Position numbers and translations under genes: made by a program
Assembly: GCA_028551475.1 (NCBI GenBank)
Contig: CM052361.1
Coordinates: 26,611,491-26,675,490 of the forward strand
DNA: 64,000 nt
Origin: Casuarina equisetifolia
Lineage: Eukaryota > Streptophyta > Magnoliopsida > Fagales > Casuarinaceae
Reading direction: 5' to 3'
In this document: positions 55,253 to 64,000 of the stretch, in pieces
Numbering within the stretch: the first letter of the stretch is position 1
Layout of the letters: every line of letters starts with the position of its first letter
Notes under the pieces: model-generated
Seen by the model: the letters and a program-made list of their open reading frames with translations, nothing else
Database searches by the model: none
What the model was told of the DNA's origin: nothing

Positions 55253-55475
55253 TGTTGAAAGTGATTGTTATTTATGAACAGTGATAGTCCATAATTGCAC
55301 AAGCTCATTGAGGCCCATATGTAGACAGATTTTATTCATTCTATTTTCTGATATATTAGGTTGCTGTACATGCTGTGCAGTTAGAACACAGATTTACTTC
55401 TCATATTCATGTACATGAGTTCGATCATCAATGAAAGCTGTTTTATGATTTTCAGTAGATCCCGAGTTCTTAACA
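55253..55475 (+). repeat. 5' LTR of the copia element
   Basis: 223 bp from TGTTGAAAGTGATTG to TTCTTAACA. A primer site matching the initiator-Met type starts at 55476. Confidence 0.9.
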
Positions 55476-55592
55476 TGGTATCGGAGCAGGCATTTTCTTT
55501 GTCCTGTGATTCATCACGTTTCCGCACTTCTTCGATCTCCTCTTTTTTTCCTCTTTTCTCTCTTAGACATTTTCCCAAACACTTTCCCTTCC

Positions 55593-56267
55593 ATGGCCGA
55601 CAGTTGTAGCCCCGTGCGAGAATGCCGCCATAGGCGTCGCTCTCACTCTCGTCGCCACTCCCGTGGCCGCTCTGGCCACCCACCCCTCCCTGAGACCTTG
55701 GTTCCACCCGGTCATGCCCTCTTTCTTCACCCTAGTGAACAAACCGGTGTTATCTTAGTTTCTGAAAAACTCACCGGTGTAGACAACTTCGCTAGTTGGC
55801 ACCGTGACACGGAAATGGCCTTGAATGGGAAGAACAAACAAGGCATCATAGATCCTTCCGTGCCTCAACCCTCCTCTGAATCTCCCCTTTTCCCTTTCTG
55901 GAAACGCTGTAACAGCGTTGTTCTCTCCTGGATTCTCACTGCTCTAGCCCCAGAGATCTATCGCACCTTCACTTATGCGACCGATGCTCGCACTGTCTGG
56001 TTACATCTCTGCGAAAAATTTCAGAGGGTGGGTACTCAGGAACTCACCACCGTGCAGAGTGATTTGGCCACTATTTCTCAAAGTGGGGAACCTGTAGACC
56101 AGTTTGTTTTTCGCTTGGAACGTTTGTGGAGCCAATATGACTCCTACATAGCTATTTTGTTCCCGGAGCTTGGTGGAATCCCCACATTCCGGCGATTCAT
56201 GGACAGTGTGAAACTTACCCAGTTTCTAAACGGCCTAGATGACCGTTTTTCTGCAGCCCGGTCCTAG
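55593..56267 (+). CDS. Copia Gag region
   Basis: This frame holds the copia Gag core: KLTGVDNFASWHRDTEMAL, then SWILTALAPEIY, then an LTTVQSDLATISQSGEPVDQ stretch and QFLNGLDDRF. The start MADSCSP follows a leader of about 115 bp after the LTR. The zinc knuckle lies further right in the Pol frame. The Gag assembles the particle in the family. Confidence 0.75.
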   Translation: MADSCSPVRECRHRRRSHSRRHSRGRSGHPPLPETLVPPGHALFLHPSEQTGVILVSEKLTGVDNFASWHRDTEMALNGKNKQGIIDPSVPQPSSESPLFPFWKRCNSVVLSWILTALAPEIYRTFTYATDARTVWLHLCEKFQRVGTQELTTVQSDLATISQSGEPVDQFVFRLERLWSQYDSYIAILFPELGGIPTFRRFMDSVKLTQFLNGLDDRFSAARS

Positions 56268-56312
56268 ATCAAGCATACCCGGCCAGTTCTGTCCCTTTCC
56301 GACGCCATAGCC

Positions 56313-59300
56313 ATGCTTCGGGATGATGAAAAGTCCTTCCGGCGAGCTGGGTCCGGCGGTCGAACCAAAGCAGCTGCCTTTTCCGCGTCGCAAGCCTTCT
56401 CGCAGCTTTCGCTGGGAGACGCCTCGCGCGGATCGAGCCTGCTCGGCGCAGGCCCTCACGGATCCGCGCATGGGTCCATGCCACCTGGCCATGCGCGCCC
56501 CTTTGGGCGGGGCCCAGATCACACGCATTATGACCTGCGCGCATCTCGGCTCCCGCAGAGCACTCCAGACCCGCGGGCTTATTTACCCGCTATCTTACCT
56601 GCAGGCTCCCTTTTTGGTGCATCCAGGCCGCCATCCTCTCAAGCCCATATGGGCTCAGCCGATCTGCAGGCCTTCCTAGAGGGCTGTAAGCACTGTGGCA
56701 AACGAGGCCACCACATTGACGACTGCTACCAGTTGAACAAATGTGGGCATTGCGGGCTTACTGGCAATCCAAAGTCCCGATGCTACAAGCTCCATGGTGG
56801 TGCCCCTCCAAAAAAAAGGAAAGGAAAATCTGGACAACGCCAGTCAGCCCATCATATCCTCGCTGATGAGGACTCTGATGAAGCTACCGTTCTTACCAAG
56901 GAGGACCATAAAGAAATTATGAAATTCCTCAAGAAACTGCAGCAACGCTCTACTACTCAGTCCTCTGCAGCGACCTCCTCGCAGACCACTGCTCACATAG
57001 CAGGTATTTCTCCTAAGCACTCTAGCTTTTCCCATTGGCTTATAGACTCAGGAGCTAGTGACCATATTACGGGTAATTTTGACTGCTTAATTTCTCCTCG
57101 GTCATGCATTCATGAATCTAGAACTGTTAAATTACCCAATGGCAAACACATTCCTATTACCCACATTGGTTCCGTCATCTTACATGACAAGCATTTTCTC
57201 TATGATGTTCTTTATGCTCCTGCTTTCACTGCTAATTTGCTATCTACTACTAAATACACTCGAGACAATAACTGTGCCATTACCATGCTTTCCAAATTTT
57301 GTTTGTTTCAGGATTTGCGGACTGGGACAGTGACGGGGATTGGTAAAGTCAAGCATGGTCTTTACTTGCTTGTGTCTGATTTTGATAATGATGCATCTCT
57401 TTCTAGCATCGTCCATCCTGTAGTAGATTCTTTTGTACCTAAGGAGATGCCCATTGTTTGTAGTACTTATTCTCCTCTATCTACTACTTGTAATATTTTG
57501 CATCAAAGACTTGGACATCCATCTATTAATGCAATGCGTTATCTTTTTGACTTTTCCAAATCTTCTTTGCATGACATTAAAGCATGTTCCATATGTCCTC
57601 TTGCCAAGCATTCTCGCTCCCCATTCCCTAATAGACACACGACTACTTCCATTGCATTTGAATTAATTCATGTAGACATTTGGGGTCCTTACAAGATCCC
57701 TTCTCACTCCGGTGCACGTTATTGCCTCACCATTGTGGATGACTATACCCGTGCCACTTGGACATTCCTCATGAAGCACAAGATTGATACCCTACCTCAT
57801 CTTGAATCCTTTTTCTCTATGGTCACCACCCAATTTGGACTTGCCATTAAGCGCATCCGCACAGACAATGCACTAGACTTCTTTAGTGCTTCTTGTACAT
57901 CATTCATTGCTTCTCAAGGCGCCATTCATGAGAGCTCATGCCCTTACACTCCTCAACAAAATGGAGTAGTGGAACGGAAACATAGACACTTGTTTAACGT
58001 TGCCAGGGCACTCCGTTTTCAAGCTCATTGCCCCGTTCGGTTTTGGAGTGAGTGTCTTCTAACTGCGACACATTTAATTAATCGCACTCCTAGCTCTGTG
58101 CTTCATGGTCACACTCCTTATGAGCGCCTTTTTGGCAAACCACCCATACTTGATAATCTTCGAGTATTTGGATGTTTATGCTATGCAGCTCATTTAACCC
58201 AACCTGATAAATTTGGTCCTAGATCCATTCCCTCTATTTTCATGGGTTACCCTTTTGGACAGAAGGGATATCGCCTCTTTGACATTGAAAGTGGTAAGTT
58301 TTATGTCAGTCGTGATGTAATCTTCCATGAGGCCATCTTTCCATTTGATCACACACCTAGAGATTCATGCTCTGTTCCTAGGACTCCGACACCTCCTGAT
58401 ACTTCTCTGCAGGACCCTGGTTCACTTGCCATCATCCCTTACACTGCTCCGGTTCGGGAATCTCCTACAGAGGCACCTCTCCTACCACCACGCCGATCAG
58501 GTAGAGTCACCAAACCTCCCATTTGGACTAAAGATTATACTGGCACATCTACAGCTCATCCCATAGGTAATGTCATCTCACATCATAGACTTTCCAATAC
58601 TCATGATCATTTCATTTCCAATATCTCCACTTTCATTGAACCCACTACCTACAGTGAAGCCGTCTTAGACCCTCGGTGGAGAGAGGCCATGACTGAGGAG
58701 ATTAAAGCATTAGAATTAAACAACACATGGGAACTAGTTTCTTTGCCTGCAGGTCGGAAAGCTATTGGTAGCAAATGGGTGTACAAGATCAAATACAAAG
58801 CTGATGGCACCATTGATCGGTTCAAGGCTCGTCTTGTGGCCAAAGGATATAGTCAGCGATATGGAGTTGATTATGAAGACACCTTTGCCCCTGTTGGGAA
58901 ACTAGTTACAGTCCGAATTCTCACAGCTTTGGCTGCCATCCGTGGTTGGACTCTACACCAAATGGATGTGCATAATGCGTTCTTGCAGGGGGACTTAGAT
59001 TCAGTAATCTACATGCGTCTTCCAGAAGGATTTCAACGCAAGGGGGGATCGAAGGTTCGTAAACTCCAGAAATCCTTATATGGCCTCAAACAAGCCTCAC
59101 GCCAGTGGTACCATAAGTTCACAGAAGCCTTGCTTCGGACTGGCTTCCATCACTCACAGCATGACTACTCCCTATTTCTGAAACCCACAAGTAAGGGCCT
59201 TCTCATTGTCTTCTTATATGTAGATGATATGATCATTACTGGAGGTGATGAACTAGAAATCAGCAACCTCAAGAACTATTTATGCTCCACCTTTCACATG

Positions 59301-60202
59301 AAAGACTTAGGGCTCGTGAAGTACTTCTTGGGAGTTGAGATGGGGCGATCCTCAAAGGGTATCGTCCTCAATCAGCGCAAATACGCACTTGAGTTAATTT
59401 CAGAGTATGGGATGTCTGGATGTAAGCCTGCTGATAGCCCCATGGAGCAAAACATCAAATACACCACTGCTGAATATGATGAATTCCTTCACAAGGAAGG
59501 GGATCCTCCCCTTAAGGATGCAACCAGATATCAGAGATTAGTTGGTAGACTCATATATCTCACTGTGACTAGACCTGACATATGTTTTGCTGTTAGGCTG
59601 CTTAGTCAGTTTATGCATGATCCTAAAGAATCTCATCTAGATGCAGCACTGAGAGTTATCAGATATGTTAAGAAAGCCCCAGGTCAGGGATTATTGATGC
59701 GATCTGACAGTCGCTTAGAACTACGTGCATATTGTGATGCTACATATGGCTCATGCCCTATGGGAAGACGATCTACCACAGGTTTCTGTATCATGCTTGG
59801 AGATTCTCTTATCTCTTGGAAGAGTAAGAAACAATCCACCGTATCTCGCTCCTCAACTGAATCAGAATATAGAGCTATGGCATCCACCACCTGTGAGATA
59901 ATATGGCTTTTGGGGCTCTTCAGGGACCTATGCGTCCCCTTACTACGTCCAGTTAGCTTGTACTGTGACAATGAAGCGGCAATGAAGATAGCTGCGAACC
60001 CGTGTTGCATGAGAAGACTAAGCACATAGAGATTGATCATCATTTTATCAGAGAGAAGATAGCTGCGCGAATAATTCGCACATCTCACATCTCCACTCGG
60101 GACCAACCAGCGGATCTATTAACAAAAGCATTAGGGATCCAGCAACATCACTTTCTTATGAGCAAGCTGGGTGTCTATGATTTGTATCGACCACCAGCTT
60201 GA
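56313..60202 (+). CDS. Copia Pol region (protease, integrase, RT, RNase H)
   Basis: Domains occur in order. Two zinc-knuckle-like motifs lie near 56690-56800 (CKHCGKRGHHIDDC). Protease DSGASDH lies near 57045. A GAG-pre-integrase motif lies near 57500 (LHQRLGHPS). The integrase core lies near 57660-58150 (HVDIWGPY, then QQNGVVERKHRH). Reverse transcriptase lies near 58720-59400 (WVYKIKYKADG, FLYVDDMIITG). RNase H lies near 59700-60180 (STESEYRAMAS). Integrase before RT is the copia order. All domains are recognisable. Confidence 0.85.
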
Positions 60203-60209
60203 GGGGGGA

Positions 60210-60432
60210 TGTTGAAAGTGATTGTTATTTATGAACAGTGATAGTCCATAATTGCACAAGCCCATTGAGGCCCATATGTAGACAGATTTTATTCATTCTA
60301 TTTTCTGATATATTAGGTTGCTGTACATGCTGTGCAGTTAGAACACAGATTTACTTCTCATATTCATGTACATGAGTTCGATCATCAATGAAAGCTGTTT
60401 TATGATTTTCAGCAGATCCCGAGTTTTTAACA
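60210..60432 (+). repeat. 3' LTR of the copia element
   Basis: 223 bp, differing from the 5' LTR at three positions. It is preceded by the polypurine tract and followed by the GAAAC target duplication. Confidence 0.9.
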
Positions 60433-61553
60433 GAAACAATCACTAGAGCCTGGTATGGTCAAATCTTTGAAGTTCTCCTGATTTTTGGCTTCTACTGTTC
60501 CCCTTTTATGATCTGTCTCTTTATGTTAATCAACATAATGGTCTTTCATGTATTAGGTTTTCATTTATGTGGATGATATTATCGTCATTGAGAACTCATC
60601 TTCTTATGTTGAGGATTTTATTCGGGCTCTTCGCAAAGAGTTCTATCTAAAGATATTAGACATTTGCATTTTTTCCTCGACGTACAGGTCATACGGGATA
60701 GCACTGGGGTTCTTTTATCCCAACAACAATATATATATGACATCTTTCACCGAGCAGATATGGTCCACTGCCAACCTATGCCAACCCCTATGGGAGTTAA
60801 GCACAATCCAATTGCAAATGGTGATGATCCCTACAGTGATCCCACACATTTCCATAGTATCCTTGGTGCATTACAGTATGTGACTCTTACACGTCCTGAA
60901 ATTAGTTATGCTGTAGCCGTGTACAATAAAAAAAAAAAAAAAAAATTAGTTATGCTGTAAACACTTTATGTCAAAAGATGGCAAAGTTCCAGGATCTAGC
61001 ATTACCATCGACTAAAACGTGTCCTTCGGTATCTCCAAGGAACTGCTACACTAGGACTTCATTTTTATCATCACAGCCTTATCAATCTGTATGGATTTAG
61101 TGATGCCGACTGGGTTGGTTCTGGAAGAGATCGTCGTTCTACAGGAGCTTTGTGTATCTTCACGGGTGCCAACTTAGTTTCTTGCTCATCCAAGAAACAG
61201 AACGTTGTCTCTCTTTCCTTCGCTGAAGTTGAATATAAAGCATTGGCAATTGGGACTGCCGAAATCACTTGGATCCTTCACTTATTGCGCCATCTGAACT
61301 TCAGTGTCTTCACTCCTACAATTCTGCATTCTGACGGTCTTCTGGCACTTCATCTCTCTACAAAACTGACCTCTCATAACCGTTCTAAACACTTTGAGGT
61401 AGATTATCATTTCATTCGTGAGAAAGTAGCACAAGGAACTCTCATACCACATATGTGCTGTCTTCAGATCAGCTTGCTGATATCCTTACCCAATGATCTA
61501 ATTTTTTTTTTTTAATAAGCAGCAGAATGCCTAAAACGACAAATTGTTTGATA

Positions 61554-61865
61554 TCATTGTTGTGAGTGGCACAACAGAAGTCTGGAGATTACCGGCACAA
61601 TTGGATCCAACTTTGCTGCCGTAGAAGGAGAAACTGAATTTGAAGGCATCGTGCTGGTAGATGTTGGAAGACCCACCATCCTTGAAGACTGCTTCTCTAA
61701 AGTTTCATCCTTCACAACTCCAGGGGTCGCATTGCCCTGTCCAAGCTGTGGAGCAGGAGAAGAAGTCAATCCTTGTGGATTAGTAAATTGAGCTTTGTGC
61801 TGCTGCACAGTAGCCCGGTCAATTGCTTCCTGTTTTACACCAGCCATTGATGATGAAAGGGACAA
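61554..61865 (-). CDS. Exon-like segment of an unrecognised host gene
   Basis: This minus frame (KQEAIDRATVQQHKAQFTNP, then LTSSPAPQLGQGNATPG, then SRMVGLPTSTSTMPSNSVSP) has amino-acid composition of a real, disordered Ser/Pro-rich protein part. It ends in a plausible donor (AATTGTGCCG|GTAATC) and has possible acceptors near ATCATCAATGG. Flanking exons could not be fixed. It may belong with the exon at 63.5 kb. I do not recognise the family. Confidence 0.4.
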   Translation of the reverse strand: MSLSSSMAGVKQEAIDRATVQQHKAQFTNPQGLTSSPAPQLGQGNATPGVVKDETLEKQSSRMVGLPTSTSTMPSNSVSPSTAAKLDPIVPVISRLLLCHSQQ

Positions 61866-61869
61866 TATA

Positions 61870-63165
61870 TAAATCCAACTAGAGACTGCATCTGATTAGA
61901 AGGAGCTACAAGTCATAGTGCTAGGCATTTTTCTCTAGAAGACAATATTAGGCTAGCAAGCCACTAATGAGCCTTACTAGTCCGTGAACTCCAATAGTAA
62001 TTCTGAAGAAGCACCCAACCCTAATCTTAAAATGAAACATTTTGAGTTCTGGAACTTATCTAACACAATGCAAGAGTAATTTTTACTCTAAGGGCAGCAT
62101 ATAATAAGTTAGATGTTCCCCTACCAATATAGGGTAGTGGTTAATTACTCTAACACAACGCAAGAGTAATTTATAATCAAAGGACAGCATATAATAAGTT
62201 AGTTTGTTTTTTAGTAGTTTCTCACTAAACTACTAAAAAACAAACTTCTTTAAGTAGTCAACTTAGTTTATTATTTATTTACTGCTTATAATCCACCTAT
62301 TCAATGCAGGCAATCCATCCAAGTCTCATACTGACTCCTTACTACATAAGACTGAGTTTTACAAGTGGTTCCCAAAGATTCCTGATTGTAATTTAACATG
62401 TCTTTCTAAAGTGATAACATACATGTGCTATCAGAATAAGTTAGCAACACCTTGTATTGCCAGAGCACCGCTAGACATGGATGCTGACGAAGGTGTCATA
62501 TATTTAGGCAGCAGAGATTATAACACACAAAAATGTTAGTCCTACATTATACAAGTGAAATCTACTCATGTGAGCAGGTTATAGAAATGATCATTCTATT
62601 TATGCTCTACTAAGTAAAACTAAACTTCATAAAATATTCTAAGGGTCTCCAATGGTAAGTTTGTAGTTTCTTTAGAGTGAAAACGTTCTTGAAATTAAAT
62701 TTTCCTTTAATAGTGACAGTAATAGCATATAACCTAGAAGTAGGTATTGCACACAAATGTCTACAGACACAATCTCCAGAATGGAAATAGCCATGGGAGG
62801 ATTTGAGGTTCTATTCAACAAACTGATTTGTGCCATGGCCGCCTTCACTGCTTTTCCTCTTGTGATGTTTACTCCCTCTATTGATGAAAAATAATTCCAA
62901 GCAACACAACTGAAAAACAAACAAAGGACCAGAGAACGGAAGCGCAGAAAATGGAAGGAAAGAAATCTCACGCCACCTAGTACTACTAATGCCAGATTTG
63001 CGTGGCTCATTGAATTGATTCAAGAAAGAACAGGTAACATGTTAACAAACGCCAGTACTCCCACTAGACAAAGTACTTCACTTTCCAAGCTAAAATGAAA
63101 AAATCTATGGAAGTGAGGTCCTATAATGAAACAAATTAGGTGTACCTACATAAATTCCTCCGTAA
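61870..63165. other. Probable intron or intergenic DNA on the right side
   Basis: There is a doubled CTCTAACACAACGCAAGAGTAATTT motif at about 62050 and 62150 and a hairpin-like TTTTTTAGTAGTTT / AAACTACTAAAAAA inverted repeat at 62209-62244. A minus segment near 62810-62900 (GSKHHKRKSSEGGHGTNQF) may be an exon, but I cannot confirm its limits. Confidence 0.35.
62209..62246. repeat. Small perfect inverted repeat
   Basis: TTGTTTTTTAGTAGTTT is followed closely by its complement AAACTACTAAAAAACAA, with a short loop (CTCACT between the arms). It could be the remains of a foldback element or a recombination scar. Confidence 0.6.
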
Positions 63166-63171
63166 TGAACA

Positions 63172-63420
63172 ATGCTTTATGCTTCACGTTTTCGTGTTTT
63201 GACAAAAACTCAATCAAACCCATTAGTAAAATCGTTTCGTGCTTGCTTGCCCTTGTTTGAGCAATTGACAACACCAAAATATCATATTTCCCCATCAGAA
63301 ATTGCTGTAAGTATTATCCAAAACCCTAAACTCCTAGATGACATTCAAGAAAGCACCAAATTTGGTATACACGAAAGAAAAATTATATTAGAGAACAAAC
63401 TAACAAGCACAAATAGATAA
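63172..63420 (+). CDS. Small open frame of unknown origin
   Basis: An 82-codon frame starts MLYASRFRVLTKTQSNPLVK and continues SFRACLPLFEQLTTPKYHIS. Its amino-acid make-up is balanced and protein-like, without low complexity, but it matches no family I know and has strong AT preference at third positions. It lies on the strand opposite to the exon-like pieces around it, possibly within their intron. It could be a chance frame, an organelle-derived insert or a small unknown gene. Confidence 0.25.
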   Translation: MLYASRFRVLTKTQSNPLVKSFRACLPLFEQLTTPKYHISPSEIAVSIIQNPKLLDDIQESTKFGIHERKIILENKLTSTNR

Positions 63421-63526
63421 TGACGTATATTTCGACCACAGCAATGGATTCTTGGTACAAAATGAGTACGAACTTCAGGGGGGTTTCGAAATTGATACTG
63501 GGAGAAAAAAGAGCAGAGGTACGAAC

Positions 63527-63608
63527 CATATTCTGAAGAGAGATTGGAAATCTTGACGGTGAGATAAGCCCCGAAGCGCTTGATCAGCGAGACCAGCTCT
63601 TCTTTGAA
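63527..63608 (-). pseudogene. Exon resembling the start of PEX22
   Basis: The minus strand reads FKEELVSLIKRFGAYLTV and then KISNLSSEY before a GT donor (ATATG|GTTCGT). It resembles the N-terminus of plant PEX22, the peroxisomal membrane anchor of the ubiquitin-conjugating enzyme PEX4 (recalled pattern LVKR.SAYLTVKISNL). No in-frame ATG lies upstream: a stop precedes the segment by two codons of glycine, in an odd GC-rich insert. The following membrane-segment exon (VGAIAGLAVAIVFTW pattern) was not found. It is a remnant or an exon whose start was displaced. The family call is weak. Confidence 0.35.
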
Positions 63609-63823
63609 CCCCCCGGGTCAGGGACCTGGCCCAGTACCACTGGGTCAAATGGGGGGTCCCCCAAGTGTATGATGCATTGAAGTTAATTAATAAATTAATT
63701 TTTATACATTTTGCGAGTAGCTTGTCGAGCAAGGTACTCTTTTCTTCATTTGGATTTTATCGGACTCACAAACGCAGAGAAAAGAAAGCGAGAAACGGAA
63801 GGAAAGTTCAGAAAGAAGAATCA

Positions 63824-64000
63824 ATGGCAGGGAATACCATCGGCGACGAGTTCCACGCCGTACTCTCTGAACAACAACGAGAGCTCACCTTCAAATGCAA
63901 GAGGCGATGAGCATTTCACTCGCCGTATAACCTTCAAGCTCAAGCCGGCGATCACTAACGCTACTACCACAGGCGAACGACACGGTGTCATCTCCCGAAG
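63824..64000 (+). pseudogene. RBR E3 ubiquitin ligase, 5' end (partial at window edge)
   Basis: The start MAGNTIGDEFHAVLSEQQRE lies at 63824, in good agreement with the N-terminus of the RBR family and with the array units at 8.2-13.8 kb. After QQREL about 40 bases present in those units (coding roughly MSTTTIDSNLNMAY) are missing. The reading then shifts to TFKCKRR and a stop at 63908, while the expected LQMQEAMSISLAV continues in another frame to a further stop. The gene therefore looks broken in its first exon. The rest lies beyond the window. Confidence 0.6.

Larger units (their letters stand above)
55253..60432 (+). mobile_element. Young, nearly complete Ty1/copia element
   Basis: Short LTRs of 223 bp (55253-55475 and 60210-60432) begin TGTTGAAAG and end TTAACA. 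A 5-bp target duplication GAAAC lies at 55248-55252 and 60433-60437. The primer site TGGTATCGGAGC directly follows the 5' LTR (initiator-Met type), and a polypurine tract GAGGGGGGA precedes the 3' LTR. Gag and Pol domains follow in copia order. The LTRs differ at 3 of 223 positions, about 0.5 million years at 1.3e-8 per site per year (the rate is an assumption). It looks nearly whole, with about two breaks. The short LTRs and size suggest an Ale/Retrofit-like lineage, unproven. Confidence 0.9.
54940..61510 (+). mobile_element. Older Ty1/copia relic, host of the nested copia element
   Basis: 54957-55252 resembles copia reverse transcriptase (LKARLVAKGYHQEPRVDS). After the nested element, 60433-61490 continues with the RT tail (MDDIIVIENSSSYVEDFIRA), the connection region (LGALQYVTLTRPEISYAV) and RNase H (SLSFAEVEYKALAIGTAEIT). 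No LTRs were found. It has many breaks and includes a short internal duplication with a poly-A run at about 60928-60960. It is a broken fossil, older than its insert. Confidence 0.75.

Noticed and set aside
56235-56544. Overlapping minus frames in the copia region as an antisense gene
   Set aside because: Shadow frames of the GC-rich Gag-Pol segment without any motif.

Overview
This window is nuclear DNA of a flowering plant. The genes are split by GT-AG introns, the proteins belong to plant-specific families (UGT87-type glycosyltransferases, RBR ubiquitin ligases, MEKK and RLCK kinases, DC1), and much of the sequence is plant LTR retrotransposon. I cannot name the species. There is no operon, CRISPR array or rRNA/tRNA gene.

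The backbone is a tandem cluster of family 1 UDP-glycosyltransferases resembling UGT87A (group J), all in + orientation. Copy A is at 18.4-20.7 kb and has a solo LTR in exon 1. Copy B at 22.3-24.0 kb is a decayed pseudogene. Copy C at 29.4-31.1 kb has two exons and 460 codons and looks intact. Copy D at 46.1-47.9 kb has an intact exon 2 but a one-base frame offset late in exon 1. Copy E at 49.1-51.1 kb is a more diverged intact copy of 472 codons. Broken UGT pieces, several inverted, lie at 14.3, 32.7-33.6, 34.6 and 48.5-48.9 kb. Only C and E read through cleanly.

The left third (2.6-14 kb) is unusual. It holds two tandem relics of a MEKK-type MAPKKK and then a fragment of an RBR E3 ligase. 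Next comes an array of eight ~700-bp units, each fusing the 5' part of an RBR ligase gene to about 36 bp of UGT exon 2 (the start of the sugar-donor box, VHWCDQLRVLC). A related RBR unit next to a UGT half-gene recurs inverted at 33.0-34.5 kb with the same junction. A more complete RBR 5' end starts at 63.8 kb and runs off the window.

Mobile elements fall into several groups. A young gag-only Athila-like Ty3/gypsy element (36.5-43.3 kb, long LTRs, tRNA-Asp primer site, 5-bp target duplication) sits inside the LTR of an older element, and a fragment of the same gag family covers 1-2.6 kb. Two solo LTRs (18.8 and 21.4 kb) have clean target duplications. A young, nearly complete Ty1/copia element (55.25-60.43 kb) is nested in an older copia relic (54.9-61.5 kb). 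Copia integrase fragments lie at 15.7 and 27.9 kb, and a LINE 3' part at 31.7-32.6 kb. RLCK kinase relics lie in opposite orientations at 26 and 43.7 kb.

The right end (61.5-63.7 kb) holds exon-like pieces of one or more host genes on the minus strand that I could only partly recognise. Overall the window shows a birth-and-death glycosyltransferase cluster broken up by retrotransposons and inverted segmental duplications. Its most distinctive product is the amplified RBR-UGT chimera.
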